Source of the DNA: Nymphaea colorata
Lineage: Eukaryota; Streptophyta; Magnoliopsida; Nymphaeales; Nymphaeaceae
Assembly: GCF_008831285.2 (NCBI RefSeq)
Contig: NC_045143.1
Coordinates: forward strand, 19,061,655-19,125,654
Direction: 5' to 3'
DNA: 64,000 bases
The notes beneath the pieces were generated by a model that saw only the letters and a program-made list of their open reading frames with translations, was not told the DNA's origin and made no database searches. The translations under genes and the position numbers were made by a program. Positions 11,689 through 24,124 of this stretch are shown piece after piece; the first letter of the stretch is position 1, and every line of letters starts with the position of its first letter.

Positions 11689-14600
11689 ATGGCGCTGGAA
11701 GAAGGAAAGGTCAGAATCGAGAAGTTCGACGGTAAAGACTTCGGATTCTGGAAGATGCAGATCGAGGACTACTTGTATTAGAAGAAACTGCATGAACCAC
11801 TCATGGGAGCGAAACCTGCAACAATGGCTGATGCAGATTGGCAGTTGCTGGATAGACAAGCCCTTGGAGTCATCCGGTTGATGCTGGCCAGAAACGTCGC
11901 CTTCAACATTGTTAACGAAAAGATGACAGCAAGTCTGATGAAGACGCTAACAGATATGTACGAAAAACCCTCTGCTTCGAATAAGGTATATCTGAGGCGT
12001 CGATTATTTAATTTGAAAATGGCTGAAGGTGCCTCTGTTACGGATCACATAAATGAGTTCAATGTTATTACTTCTCAATTATCTTCTGTCGATATTAAGT
12101 TTGATGATGAGGTTCAAGCCTTAATTTTACTGTCATCTCTACCGGAGAGTTGGAGTGCCACTGTGACCGCCGTGAGTAGTTCATCGGGGTCAAGCAAATT
12201 GAAGTTCAGTGGTGTTCGAGATTTAATACTTAGTGAGGACATTCGCAGAAGAGAGGCAGGAGAGCCCCTCGGTTCTGCCCTAAATGTTCAAAATAGGGGC
12301 AGAACTAATCAACGCTACCAAGAGCGTGGAAGGTCCAAATCTAAGGGAAGGAGTCAATCCAAACCTCGAAGTGATGGTTGTTGAAACTGTGGTAAGCCAG
12401 GACACCGGAAAAGAGATTGCAGGTTGTGGAAGAAGAAGAACCCAAATCGTGAAGATGATTCAGCAAATGCAGCAACAGAAGATATAGCTGATGCACTTGC
12501 CTTGAGTGTACACAGCTCTATAGAGTCTTGGATTTTAGACTCTGGCGCATCTTTCCATTCAACGTATTCTAATAAAAGTATGCATAACTATGTTGCAGGA
12601 AAATTTGGTAGAGTATACCTTGCAGATGATGAACCTCTGGATATTGTAGGGAAAGGTGAGGTTCACATTAAAATGCAGAATGGGCATGTATGGAAGTTAA
12701 AAGATGTCAGACATGTCCCAGGGTTGAAGAGGAATCTCATCTCAGTCGGACAGTTAGACGACGAAGGCTATGTTACTACCTTTGTTGGCGGATCTTGGAA
12801 GATAACCAAAGGTACTATGGTTATAGCACGAGGTCACAAACTTGGCACTTTGTACATGACTGCAGATGTGAAAGACACAGTGGCTGTGGCGAAATGTGAG
12901 AATAAATCATTGTTGTGGCATTGCAGGCTTGGGCATATGAGTGAAAAGGGAATGAAGATCATGACAACAAATAACAAGTTGCATGACTTGAAATCTGTAG
13001 ACATTGGGCTATGTGAAGACTGTGTTTTCGGAAAACAGAAAATGGTCACTTTCTCCAAAGTTGGACGGCCTCCAAAGAAGGAAAAGTTAGAGTTGGTGCA
13101 TACTGATGTTTGGGGACCAGCTCCAGTTCGTTCTCTTGGAGGATCCCTATACTATGTTACATTCATTGATGATTGTACAAGGAAGGTATGGGTTTACTTT
13201 CTGAAACATAAATCTGACGTGTTTACTGTTTTCAAAAGGTGGAAAGCAGAAGTAGAAAATCAGATCGGAAAGAAGATTAAATGTCTGCGGTCAGATAATG
13301 GAGGTGAGTATGACAGCAAAGAGTTTAAAAATTTTTTGTGCAGATCATGGGATTCGAACACAAAGAAGGGTCCCTAAAAAGCCACGACAAAATGGGGTTG
13401 CTGAAAGAATGAACAGAACCCTTTGTGAAAGAGCAAGAAGCATGAGACTGCATTCAGGCTTACCAAAGATGTTTTGGGCGGATGCAATCAGTACAGCTGC
13501 ATACTTGCTAAATCGTGGGCCTTCTGTTCCTTTGGACTATGGAATATCTGAAGAAGCCTGGACCGGCAAGGAGGTAAATCTTGCACACTTAAGAGTCTTC
13601 GGTTGTGTTTCTTACATACATATAGACTCGGATAAAAGGGATAAATTAGATCCTAAGTCTAGGAAATGTTATTTCATTGGTTATGGAAATGATGAGTTTG
13701 GGTATCGCTTTTGGGATGATAAAGCAATAAAAATTATTAGACATAATGATGTAGTGTTTAATAAGATGGCTCTGTACAAAGACAATGATAGTTTTATGTC
13801 TGAGAAGAATGAACATCATGACACAAGTGAAGACATTGTAGAACTTCAAGATGTCTCTGAAGATGATGTTGCAATTAAGAGTCAAGATAGAAACAGTCAG
13901 ATGGAACAAGAAGCAAGCACATCCCAACCTCCATTAAGGAGATCAAGTAGAATGCCAAAACCAAATCGGAGGTATTCTCCTTACTTACGTTACTTGTTGT
14001 TAACTGATGCTGGAGAACCCGAGTGTTTTGATGAAGCAATGCAGGTTACAGATTCTGTTAAGTGGGAGTTAGCTATGAAAGAGGAGATGGACTCTCTACA
14101 TGCTAACAGAACGTGGACATTAACTGAGCTTCCTTGTGGGAAAAAGGCATTGCAAAACAAATGGGTATACAGGATTAAAGAAGAAGCAGATGGAAGGAAA
14201 AGGTATAAAGCAAGGTTAGTAGTGAAAGGTTTTCAACAGAAAGAAGGTATAGATTATACAGAAATTTTCTCTCCTGTTGTAAAACTAACTACTATAAGAT
14301 TGGTATTGAGTTTAGTTGCAGCTGAAAATTTATATTTAGAGCAACTAGATGTGAAGACTGCATTCTTTCATGGGGATTTGGAGGAAGATATTTATATGGT
14401 GCAACCTGAAGGCTTTCAAGTATTAGGAAAAGAAAGTCTTGTATGCAAGTTAGAGAAGAGTCTCTATGGTTTAAAGTAGGCACCGAGACAGTGGTACAAA
14501 AAGTTTGATAACTTCATGGGGAGAAATGCTTTTAAGAAGTGTGATATGGATCACTGTTGCTATTTTAAGAACCTTGATAGTTGTTATATCATTTTACTAT

Positions 14601-15565
14601 TATATGTGGATGATATGCTTATTGCAGGCTCAAATTTGCAAGAGATTAATTATCTGAAAGAACAACTGTCAAAGGAATTTGAAATGAAAGATCTAGGCGC
14701 TGCGAAACAAATCCTTGGGATGAGAATTAGTAGGGACAGTAAGACAGGTACGTTAAATTTGTCTCAACAAAATTATATTGAGAAGATCTTGTGCAGGTTT
14801 AAGATGCAAGATGCTAAACCTGTTAGTACGCCTCTTGCTAGTCATTTCAAACTGTCCAAGGATTTGTCACCCAAGACAGATGAAGAACATGAAGAAATGT
14901 CAAAGATTCCATATGCTTCAGCAGTGGGTAGCTTGATGTATGCTATGGTATGCACTAGACCAGACATAGCACAAGCAGTGGGAGCAGTGAGCAGGTACAT
15001 GACTGAGCCTGGAAAGAAACATTGGGAAGCTGTGAAGTAGATATTACATTACTTGAAAGGAACTTCAGGTATGAGCCTTTGTTTTAAGAAAAACGAATTA
15101 CTTTTGCATGGCTTTGTGGATGCAGATTTGGGTGGTGATCTTGACAGTAGGAGAAGTACTACCGGGTACATTTATACCCTAGGAGGAACCTGCGTTAGTT
15201 GGGTTTCACAACTTCAAAAGGTTGTTGCGCTGTCTACCACAGAAGCTGAATATATTGCTGTTACAGAAGCAAGCAAAGAGATGATTTGGCTAAAGACTAT
15301 TCTAAAAGAATTGCATGTAAAGGAAGATAAGAGTGTTCTCTCTTGTGACAGTCAAAGTGCAATTCATTTAGCCAAGAATCCAGTGTTTCATGCTAGAACA
15401 AAGCATATTGAATTGAAGTATCATTTCATTAGAGATTTGTTGGAAGAAAAGATACTATCTCTTGAAAAGATTCGTGGAACAGAGAATCCTGCAGACATGT
15501 TGACAAAGCCAGTGACTGCTGAGAAGTTGAGGTTATGTTTAACCTCAGTTGGTCTCCAAGGTTGA
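11689..15565 (+). pseudogene. Copia-1 gag-pol polyprotein, broken
   Basis: The first ATG is at 11689, 38 bp after the LTR. Gag (to about 12430) ends in a zinc knuckle, CxNCGKPGHRKRDC. Protease shows LDSGASFH at about 12538. Integrase has the HCRLGH...CEDC zinc-binding region (about 12917-13025) and a DDE core starting TDVWGPAP (about 13103), with RSDNGGEY at about 13288. RT starts around WELAMKEEMDSL (about 14065) and carries YVDDM at about 14602. RNase H shows DADLGGDLDSRRSTTGY (about 15122). Defects are TAG at 11779, TGA at 12382 inside the zinc knuckle (a Trp codon in relatives), a one-base frame change in the A/T run near 13325-13337, TAG at 14477 and TAG at 15038. Three stops are single-transition changes of CAG or TGG codons. 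The domain order and YVDD motif are typical of Tork/TNT1-type Copia. Confidence 0.93.
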
Positions 15566-15627
15566 TTGATGAGGAGACGTCGCACAGGTTGAGTATATGA
15601 TATACAAGCACTTGGATGGATCAAATT

Positions 15628-15640
15628 CCAAGTGGGAGAT
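15628..15640 (+). promoter_or_regulatory. Copia-1 polypurine tract
   Basis: The purine-rich AAGTGGGAGAT abuts the 3' LTR. It is the expected plus-strand priming site. Confidence 0.85.
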
Positions 15641-15966
15641 TGTTGGTGTATGGAACTTGATCCATACTGGACACTCATTTGTAATACCGCGGATTTGTAC
15701 AAATGCGGGTTTCCTCTTTATGTAAGGGCATATATGTCATTTTGTACAAATGCGGGTTTGCCCTAATCCTTATGTTTTGAGGATGGCCGCCGCTTGAGTG
15801 TGTGTCTGTCTGTGTGTTCTTCTAAGAGAGAGAATACAAGAGATCTGTGCGACCGTAGACGTAGGAGATTATTGCTCCGAACCACGTAAATCGTTGTCTT
15901 CTTCCTTGTTGCTTCTAACCCCCTCTTGAGAGTGTGAGAGGAGAGTTTTCTGTGTTGTTCCTAACA
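15641..15966 (+). repeat. Copia-1 3' LTR
   Basis: 326 bp, six substitutions from the 5' LTR by eye, ending CTAACA, followed by the TAATT target duplication. Confidence 0.96.
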
Positions 15967-18649
15967 TAATTAATATGACATTTTCAAAGCTAAAATGAAC
16001 TAGCAATCTGCTACAATTGTTTATTACTATGTCAACAATGTGTTTTTCCGGTTAATTAAATCCTCTTTGGTTTGCTTAGGCGAGCTTGAACTGGTTATTT
16101 GACACTTTGAGCAGACCCTATTAAAAAAAATTGTCAGGTTACGCTGGCTCTTGTCGAGTATTGGGAGACCTATTTTACCATATATATATATATATATAAA
16201 CTCATCCCTTTACATTTTTTATTTTGTTCTTTGAAACTTTTGATAGGTCGTCGATGACTCCTTTAAAAACTCTTCATGTGTCGCCGATAGCACTCTTATA
16301 AACTCTTCATATGTCAACGATAATACTATTAAAAACTCTTGAGATGTCGCTAAGAGTTTCTAAGATATTAAAATATGAAATATTAAGGGTTTCAAATATA
16401 AGTAGACATCGAACCGGGTACTAGATGGGTATAAAGTTAATGCCCAAGCTCAAGCCTGGTCCGATAACTGCACAGGTTAGGCTTGAGCTACCAGCAAATA
16501 CTTTCAGCTATCATGAGTCTCACTTTGTGGAGCCTTAGATGGACCTAGCCCAGCCCAATGCCCAGCCTTAATTAATGAATGATATGACAACAACAATAAA
16601 CAGTTACCATTCCAAAAATCTAGAAGATTAGGGTAGATTCATGATTCCATGCAACATAGTGTTATATTTACCTTCTCTAATTTTTGGTGCAAATTTATGG
16701 AATAGTAACAGTTTGTTATTTGGCAGAACAATGCACAATAACCACGTATGAGAAAAGCAAAGTGTAGAACCACATTGTCTTTAATCTTCACCACCTGATA
16801 TGCTTAGAATCAATGCCCTAGATAATCCTCATTAAGTTTAATATATAAGAATATGATATATATATATATATATATATATAATTTGTTGAGAGGCATCCTA
16901 CATAATTTGCTTTCCTATTAGATGACTTAGTGCTGATTCAAAATACAGCATAAATAAATTAGCAAACGTCCCTTCGGATTGCATTCAAATAAGATATGGC
17001 ATTAATGTGCCTTTTCTTGAATTTAAATTTTGTCAACCTAAGTTGAGTAACAAGGTAGCATTAAATATGGCCATGTGATCAAGCGGCAGGACAATTCAAA
17101 TATGACACTTTTACACTGGGTAGAGCTGCCAAAGGAGAGGATGCCACCGGTTTCTACCCCTATATGGCCCAAGCAATTCAATGTTTCACATTGTCCCCTT
17201 TGAGATGAATTCAAATAGAACAATCCTTTAATTATATCCATTTTTTCATATAGCCACATATTCAGATTCATATACGAATCAAAAGAAAAGTTGTATCTGA
17301 ATCCGAATGCGAAATTAGATTTTACAATCCAAATCTGATCTTCATGTTCATATCTGAATTTGAATCCAAATTTTGATGGGAATTTTGCTAATTTTGAAAA
17401 TAAAAAAGCATTAGATGTAGGATATTTGCGTAAAAATAAGTGTGCTCCAAATTTGTATCTTAATTTAATTGGATATTTATGTATATTCGAACCCGATCAC
17501 ATGTCATTTCTTAAATCTGAATTTGATTGGATTTCTTAATCAAATATTAAATTTTTTCCCGTACTGATTTTTAAGGATGGGCTCGGTCAAATATACAAAA
17601 AAAAGGCATAATAACATACTTTCCATTAGATTTTTTTTAAATTTAATTTTGTCGCATGTCTAAGTATTTTGGAGAATGACAAGAATGGTAGCAGGTTCCG
17701 TTTTTTTGTTGGGACAGTAAGTTTTTCATCTTATTCATCTTTTTTAATTTACCTGAATTTCGCCATTAATGAAACGGCATTTTGTACACTACTCAAGGGT
17801 TCAATCAGCTTTTTATTGGAAAAATAATTAAAGAAAAACAGAGCGCTTATTTAGAAAATGATAATTGAACATGACAATTTAGGAAATAGACCAATCCGGC
17901 AACTATTGTTATGGAAGAAGGTCGATATTTTATGTGATCTGAAAATTAAGGCCGTATCTTCTATTTAAAATAATAAATTTTGGTAGCTAGAGAGTTACAC
18001 ATTCATACATTTACGAGAGATTTTTTTTTCCAAATTTACCATGAAAGATGCTTTTTTAGGTCAAAAACTTTAAAAAGTTACAAAAAACCATAGGAAAAAA
18101 ACTTAGAGAATCTTATCTGTAAGTAATAGCAAAACTTAAAAAAAAAATGAATAAAGATTTGGAACAATTAAAAATACAACTATTTTTTTTCTATTATTAA
18201 AATTCACACTAAGTTTTGCATTGCTTTTCAAGAGTAAAATTTGTCAATTAGATTATAGTTATCACTAATTTAAGTTATGTTAATAGAATGCAATCGCTAA
18301 AATACATTTCTTATCAGTAAATTGGATGTTGATCAATTTTTGTCATCCTTTCTAACTATGTCAAATAATATCATCGATTAGTCATGTTTAATTCTTTCCA
18401 AACTATTAGTTTTATGAATACCAAAACTCGTTATGTGATTTTTATTTCCATTAATGCTAGAGTTGTACAAAGAATTAGGTACATTTGCAAAATTTAATAC
18501 ACTCAAACTTTTTAAACGCTATGAAGTATTCTTTCACCAATTTAACAATTTACTTGTCATAAAAAAAATATTTCCCCTATTTTTTTGCTGCGTTTTTAAA
18601 ATTCCCCAATCAAAAGAGTGTGTGTGTCACCCTCTCTCTCTAGCTATAG

Positions 18650-18688
18650 CTATATATATATATATATACACGGAGAGAGAGAGAGAGA
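18650..18688. repeat. (TA)n(GA)n compound microsatellite
   Basis: A TATATATATATATA run then ACACG then GAGAGAGAGAGAGAG. Confidence 0.8.
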
Positions 18689-19192
18689 AAAGTTAGTTAA
18701 AACCAATTGAATGTACATTATGTTTTAGTTTTTTTTTAATTAATTTTTTTACTATCACAATTTTGATGCTATAAAAGCCCTTCATTTTTCATCATTAAAA
18801 AACTATTATCAATGTAAAAAAATGACTAACTTAATATATGTTTCTCACCAAACCATGATTAATTAAACCATAGAAAACCACTCTAATAGTTATTTTTATG
18901 GATATAGTTTTTGTCTCTTACTAAATTGGTTTGGTATTTACAACCTTTCTCCCCCTTTTTGTATATATATGCATAATTGAATGATAACTTTAGTTTTCAC
19001 AGTCACCTAACCATCTAATTAACAGTTAAGAGAAAAATAATTAAAAAATAATAATAGGTATTTTTGTTATCTAATATTAGTACACACATTTTTCTCATTG
19101 TTTTTATTTCAACTCTCCATCTATTTCAAATTGGCAACCCTGATTAGATGACTGAATGATTATGAATAACCAAAGTCATTATTCACTCACTC

Positions 19193-19194
<2 letters not shown>

Positions 19195-19283
<89 letters not shown>
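19195..19283. repeat. (TA)n microsatellite, about 89 bp
   Basis: Among the longest pure alternating A/T tracts in the window. Array length may be unreliable in an assembly. Confidence 0.92.
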
Positions 19284-19288
<5 letters not shown>

Positions 19289-20688
19289 TTACATAAAGAT
19301 AACATCATTCAGTAAGTTTCTTAGAAAAAAACTCTGCTCCGATATTATTTCCATGCGTTTATTTGTATTCAAAGTCATGGAAAAAATTTGGCCGTACATG
19401 TGCTACCATGGTTCCTTTAACTTTACATTAGAGCGTCGTTGTCCGATGCTTTCGACATCTTTTCAAGCTCGGTACTTTTCTTCCGTAACAACTTAAATAC
19501 TCAAGAGAGAAGTCTAGAAGCCCAACTCTTTTGCTGCAATTAAGTCATATTAAGTACTGAAGGCTAATAGACGATAGGTTTTATTTGAAGTAAATAATAC
19601 GCTCATCTTATTAAGGGCAATTTGGGATTTCATTGTCATGGAAATCGGTTGATGAAGCTACTCGTAGCCGTAGCTAAAATTTGTTCATTTGGGCTGTCTG
19701 GTATCAATGGAATATTGTTACTGTCTCATAAACTTATTAAAAAAAATAAAACAGATTCATAAAATCTATCATTTTTTAGGGTAAATTCATGAGGCAATGA
19801 CTATTTGTTACTTTTTACCTAGGCATAATTATGTGTCTTTTAGGGGCAAAACTAGAATTTTTTTCCATAAGATCCTAAATATATAGTTAAAAACCAAATC
19901 CACCTAAAGTTATAAGACAGTGACATGAATCTGGTTGGCCTGTCCTATATAATTGGATTCAAGTATACCTAAATCCAACTATAAAATTGAATGTTTCAAA
20001 GTAGGTTACTGGAACACGCACCACACGACACCCCTCCTGCCTCTGCATCTGTTAAGGTGATCTGATATTAATGTCAGACCAACCTCAGCTCCAAATAAAA
20101 GTTTTTAGCCACTTATTCAGAATCTTAAAACTATCAATTTTATTTGGTAGTGAAATCGAGTGTTCGATTTTTTGATGAAAGAGATTTTAGATAAAGAGGG
20201 AACGAAATATCTACTGAGTGAGAGCTGAAACTTCTACCTTTTTTTCTTTAGGCAGATGCAATGGGAGCATTTCATTTATTCTTCGATTTTGAGATAAAAG
20301 AGATTTTAGATAAGATCTTGAGTTAAAAAATTATCTTTGTTCATATGCTTAGCTCTTATTTATATATTAGGTTCTTTTAAAATTTAAAAATATAAATGCC
20401 CTTTACCCAAAAAGACACTACCCTGAATTTTGAAGCATAGATTTGAAAAAAAGAAAGAAAACGAAAGTGAAGAAGAAGATTCGACGTTGAATAGAGGATG
20501 AACATGGAAAAATCCAAATAAGCAGTTGGTTGGACCTAGGGAGGCGTCGATTGCGTTTATGGAGAAAATCTCCAATAAATGATAGATACAACGGCAAGCA
20601 GGTAAGAGAGAGAGAGACAGAGAGGGCGGCACGCTCGGCCTATAAGTTCCGGTCACTCCACCGGGGAATACATGAGAGACTCAGAGAG

Positions 20689-23600
20689 ATGGAGTCGGAG
20701 CAGCCGTGGAGTCGTCTGGAGGGGAAGGTGGTAATGGTGACGGGGGCATCGTCCGGCATCGGCCGAGAGCTGTGCATCGACCTGGCCAAGGCCGGCTGCC
20801 ACGTCGTCGCCGCTGCCCGAAGGACCGACCTCCTCAGCTCCTTATGCGAGGAGGTTGCGGCGTTGACGACGCCGGAGCCTGGCAGAATCGCGGCAGTAAC
20901 GCTCGACATCAGCCAGGACGGAGACGGGGTCGATGCCGCCGTCCAAGCGGCGTGGGAAATGTTCGGCAGGATCGACGTTCTCGTCAACAATGCTGGCGTT
21001 AGAGGTATGGTATCTGTCTTTGATCTCGAAAGGTCTATCCGTGACTCTATCTCTCGTTTCTAGTTGAATTATCGAGTCAAAGACTAATTGGTGCATGCAA
21101 ATGGGGGAATCATGAACCTTTTTCCGGCCTTGGCGATTGGGGAGTTTCTGCGTCTTTAACTAGTTTTATGATAAGACAGCGACTCTTGATGTAGCCATGG
21201 ATTCTACTAAATTGTTGATCATTGTTTTGGTCGTGCTCAATGGTGAGTAGTTCAGAGTGTTGGTTTCGCTGCTGTCGAATTTTTAGTCTCGCATCTGCCT
21301 GCGCAAATTATTCGGGAAGGTAACCTAAGAAAGAAAAAGGAAAATTCTATTTTTTTTTGGATTTTTTCTTTACGAGTTGGTGGATTACGGAAGAGAGTCC
21401 CTGATCCATATGTCTTTATTTCTGAAAACAACTGATTCAGATTTTGGAAATCTGATTGGTTGTTTTTTTCTCTTTGTTTGTTGGGTAGAGTTTGATGGCG
21501 GCGATACAATGAGAATATACATCTGGGATTAAGAAGGATGAGTGATGTTTGTTGGGTCCTCTAAACAGAGGATGATCTTCGTGTTGAGTAACAAGTATAG
21601 GTTGGGAAGTTGCTTGCCGGAAGATGGACATGAGTTAGTAAAAGAGGAATCGGGTTCATGTCATCAATGGTCGTCCCTTTGTTGACCTGCCCTTGCGGAG
21701 ATCTCATCTGGCCAGATCTAGACGCTGGTGCAAGTAATTAGAGGGAAAAACATTTTAATTCATTGAAGACGGTTCTTAAACCATATTCCTTCATTAAGAA
21801 AAAAAAAGGAAAAAAAATGCTTGTTCTTTGAAAAAAAAAAACTTTATAATTGGTCTTTCATTTGCTGTATAATGTTCCCCTTCGTCATATTGAAAATGAA
21901 CTTGAGTAACTAGATGACGGCTCTGTTGCTTTTGCTTCTTAAAAGAAAGGGATTTGTTCCAATGAATTAAGTTCTGTTTTTAGCTTGGGATATTGAGACT
22001 ACTCTGTGGCAACCTGGTAGCTGTCAAGATTATGTACAGACACAGGCCTTGCCTTGGATCCTTGCACAGAAGTAAGGAAGGACCAGTAAGAAGGATCTTA
22101 ATATCTCTGCATTCAGGAGCCTACATGTAAAAAATAGGTTATTTTGCAAATGCTTCATAACTTGAAATTGGTTAAGGGCAAAGACATGATTGGTCGGTTG
22201 TCAGTTGTCACTCCATTATATATGAGATTCTGAATGATAGCTTGCATCACAATGCCTGTCTTCAAAAGTAATTGATGCTATAGAGAATAGAAAATAAGCT
22301 GTGCTTTGAAATTGAAATTCCACTTGCTAGTTTATAGATGATATCTGTATTTGAAATTTTTGTGATATGAGATCAGAACAGGCATGGTTTTTCTATGATT
22401 GTGAATTCTTGATATGTTTTTTGATTGTTCAGCACAGTCTTCTTTCCTGTGGTTTTCAATATTATTGCTCTTTTTTTTTTTTTTTTTACTTTATTGTTTA
22501 TTATTCTTGGCCAAGCACAAACCATATTCATTGTGTTTGAGGAGTAACATGTGTTTGAGTGAAACGTTGAAACCTTTATGGATATTACTGATGGTAGGAT
22601 TTATGGAGAGAGCAGCGAAATTGCTGGGAGTTCTCCAGATAAAAATGAGACCATGATATCAAAAGATCAATGGTTAGGCATCAATCCATGATCAAATGGT
22701 TACTGTGCTGTTTCTCCTTGATTGTCCATTCAATACAGTAAGATGCAGTTGGTTCAAGATTTGCATATAACTTGGACTCTGATACTTCCATGGTCTGGGT
22801 CTTAAATTCATAAATTCACTTAATTATTTTCAAGATAAGCACTTTAGGTTCTGACTTGGTCTATGTATATTAATTTAATAGTTTTCTGAAATTTGTGGTC
22901 TCTATATATTTTTTAAATTCCATACTTTTGTTCCTTCTTTTAAAGCAGGCTGTTAAATTTATCAGGTTTATGTATACATGTATCACATTTTTCATTCAGC
23001 GAATGTAATCAATATATTTCTAAGTTTATTATCTTTTTGTTGATGAGCAGCACATGTCAGGAGAATGTTTAGGCTGATAGCCTTCTAATATATGTCTTAT
23101 ACATGTTCTGACAGGTACTGTGTCTAACTCCTTAGAGTTGCGTGAGCAAGAATGGGTTCAAACAATGGATACTAATTTAAAGGGAACTTGGCTAGTATCC
23201 AGGTCTTTCTGTAGACGTATATGTGATTCAAAACTAAAGGGGTCTGTGGTGAACATTTCTTCCATTGGTGGCCTGAACCGTGGTCTTTTGCCTGGAGGAT
23301 TGGCTTATGGCATTTCAAAGACTGGAGTAAATTTTATGACAAAGGTGCAAGAAATAGTAGTTATATGAGGCTATTGTATGATTCATATTTTCATTCATTT
23401 TCTGGGTAATTCATGTCACAAGTTGATACTCCAACATGTATTTTCTAGGAATTGTTTTATTTAATTAAACTTGCATTTTGAGACTTAAACCTCCTTTTTA
23501 TGTTCCATCTTTATTGAAAGGTTGAAAAGGAAAACAAAAGAACCTCAATATAGAAATCACACCAAGTTATCTCCAAGAACTCATTAATTCGTGCCGAATG

Positions 23601-24124
23601 TCATCAGTACCTGATATTCAAATTTTTGCATTAGTTTGAAGCTTCTGTTGGTTTTACACAGTTTATCTATTTTCTTGAGTTTTCATACAGTATTTCCTAT
23701 TGAATCTTATATTTTCAATCACAAAGCTTGTCTGCAGTTAGTGATATACTCCTTCCAAGCTTCATTGGTTTATACTAAGAAGGTTGTGTATTTCTCTTAA
23801 AATTTTTCCAAGGATGGGATTAAAGGTTTAGTTCTTGTTTGGCAGTTGATGGCTCTAGAGCTGGGAAGCTGCAACATTAGAGTGAACAGCATCGCCCCTG
23901 GATTGTTCAAGTCTGGTATCACTGCTGAGCTGATGAAGAAAGAATGGTTGACTACTGTTGGTGAGAAGATTAATCCTTTGAAAACTTTTGGCACCTCAGA
24001 CCCTGCCTTGACTTCACTTGTTCGTTACCTGATCCATGACTCCTCCGACTATGTGACCGGCAATGTCTTCATTGTTGATGTTGGTGCTACTTTGGCCGGA
24101 ATACCTATCTACTCTTCTCTATGA
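20689..24124 (+). CDS. Short-chain dehydrogenase/reductase, FabG-like, 3 exons
   Basis: Exons are 20689-21004, 23115-23344 and 23846-24124 (825 nt, 274 aa), with GT-AG introns of 2110 and 501 bp in phases 1 and 0. Classical SDR features are the cofactor motif TGASSGIG (residues 18-25), NNAG (100-103), the active-site Asn of NLKG (N126), Ser in NISS (S154/155) and YxxxK (Y170, K174). These mark an NAD(P)(H)-dependent oxidoreductase with a Rossmann fold. Arabidopsis relatives are annotated as 3-oxoacyl-ACP-reductase-like SDRs; the substrate cannot be told from sequence. The start was chosen at [13 protein letters not shown]; an in-frame ATG at 20530 would add 53 Arg-rich residues that look like leader sequence. 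No signal peptide or membrane segment is seen, so it is probably cytosolic. A frameshifted tandem copy lies at 8.3-11.1 kb. Confidence 0.93.
21005..23114 (+). other. Intron 1 of the SDR gene
   Basis: A 2.1-kb phase-1 intron, GGTATGG...CTGACAG. No embedded gene or clear transposon is recognised. It contains short homopolymer runs, such as the T-run at about 22471-22487. Confidence 0.85.

Larger units (their letters stand above)
11321..15971 (+). mobile_element. Copia-1: structurally complete Ty1/copia LTR retrotransposon with 5-bp target duplication
   Basis: Two 326-bp LTRs (11326-11651 and 15641-15966), both starting TGTTGGTG and ending CTAACA, are flanked by the perfect direct repeat TAATT (11321-11325 and 15967-15971). 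By eye they differ at six positions, about 98% identity, so the insertion is young. A primer-binding site complementary to initiator Met-tRNA follows the left LTR and a polypurine tract precedes the right one. The internal order gag, protease, integrase, RT, RNase H identifies Copia rather than Gypsy. The element lies 218 bp downstream of the SDR pseudogene stop. Its polyprotein contains four stops and one frameshift, so this copy cannot move autonomously. Confidence 0.97.
15972..20380. other. AT-rich intergenic DNA between Copia-1 and the intact SDR
   Basis: No gene is recognised. Contents include short TA tracts (about 16175-16198 and 16855-16880); an AGCCC/AGCCT-rich patch at about 16380-16570 with recurring words also seen near 35.2 and 58.0 kb; a GAATCCGAAT-type low-complexity stretch at about 17255-17560 resembling one at 26.24-26.7 kb; a (TA)n(GA)n tract at about 18650-18688; and a very long (TA)n tract at 19195-19283. 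Confidence 0.7.

Noticed and set aside
20641-20646. TATAAG as the TATA box of the SDR gene
   Set aside because: It is only about 45 bp from the chosen ATG, leaving almost no leader, so I do not call it.
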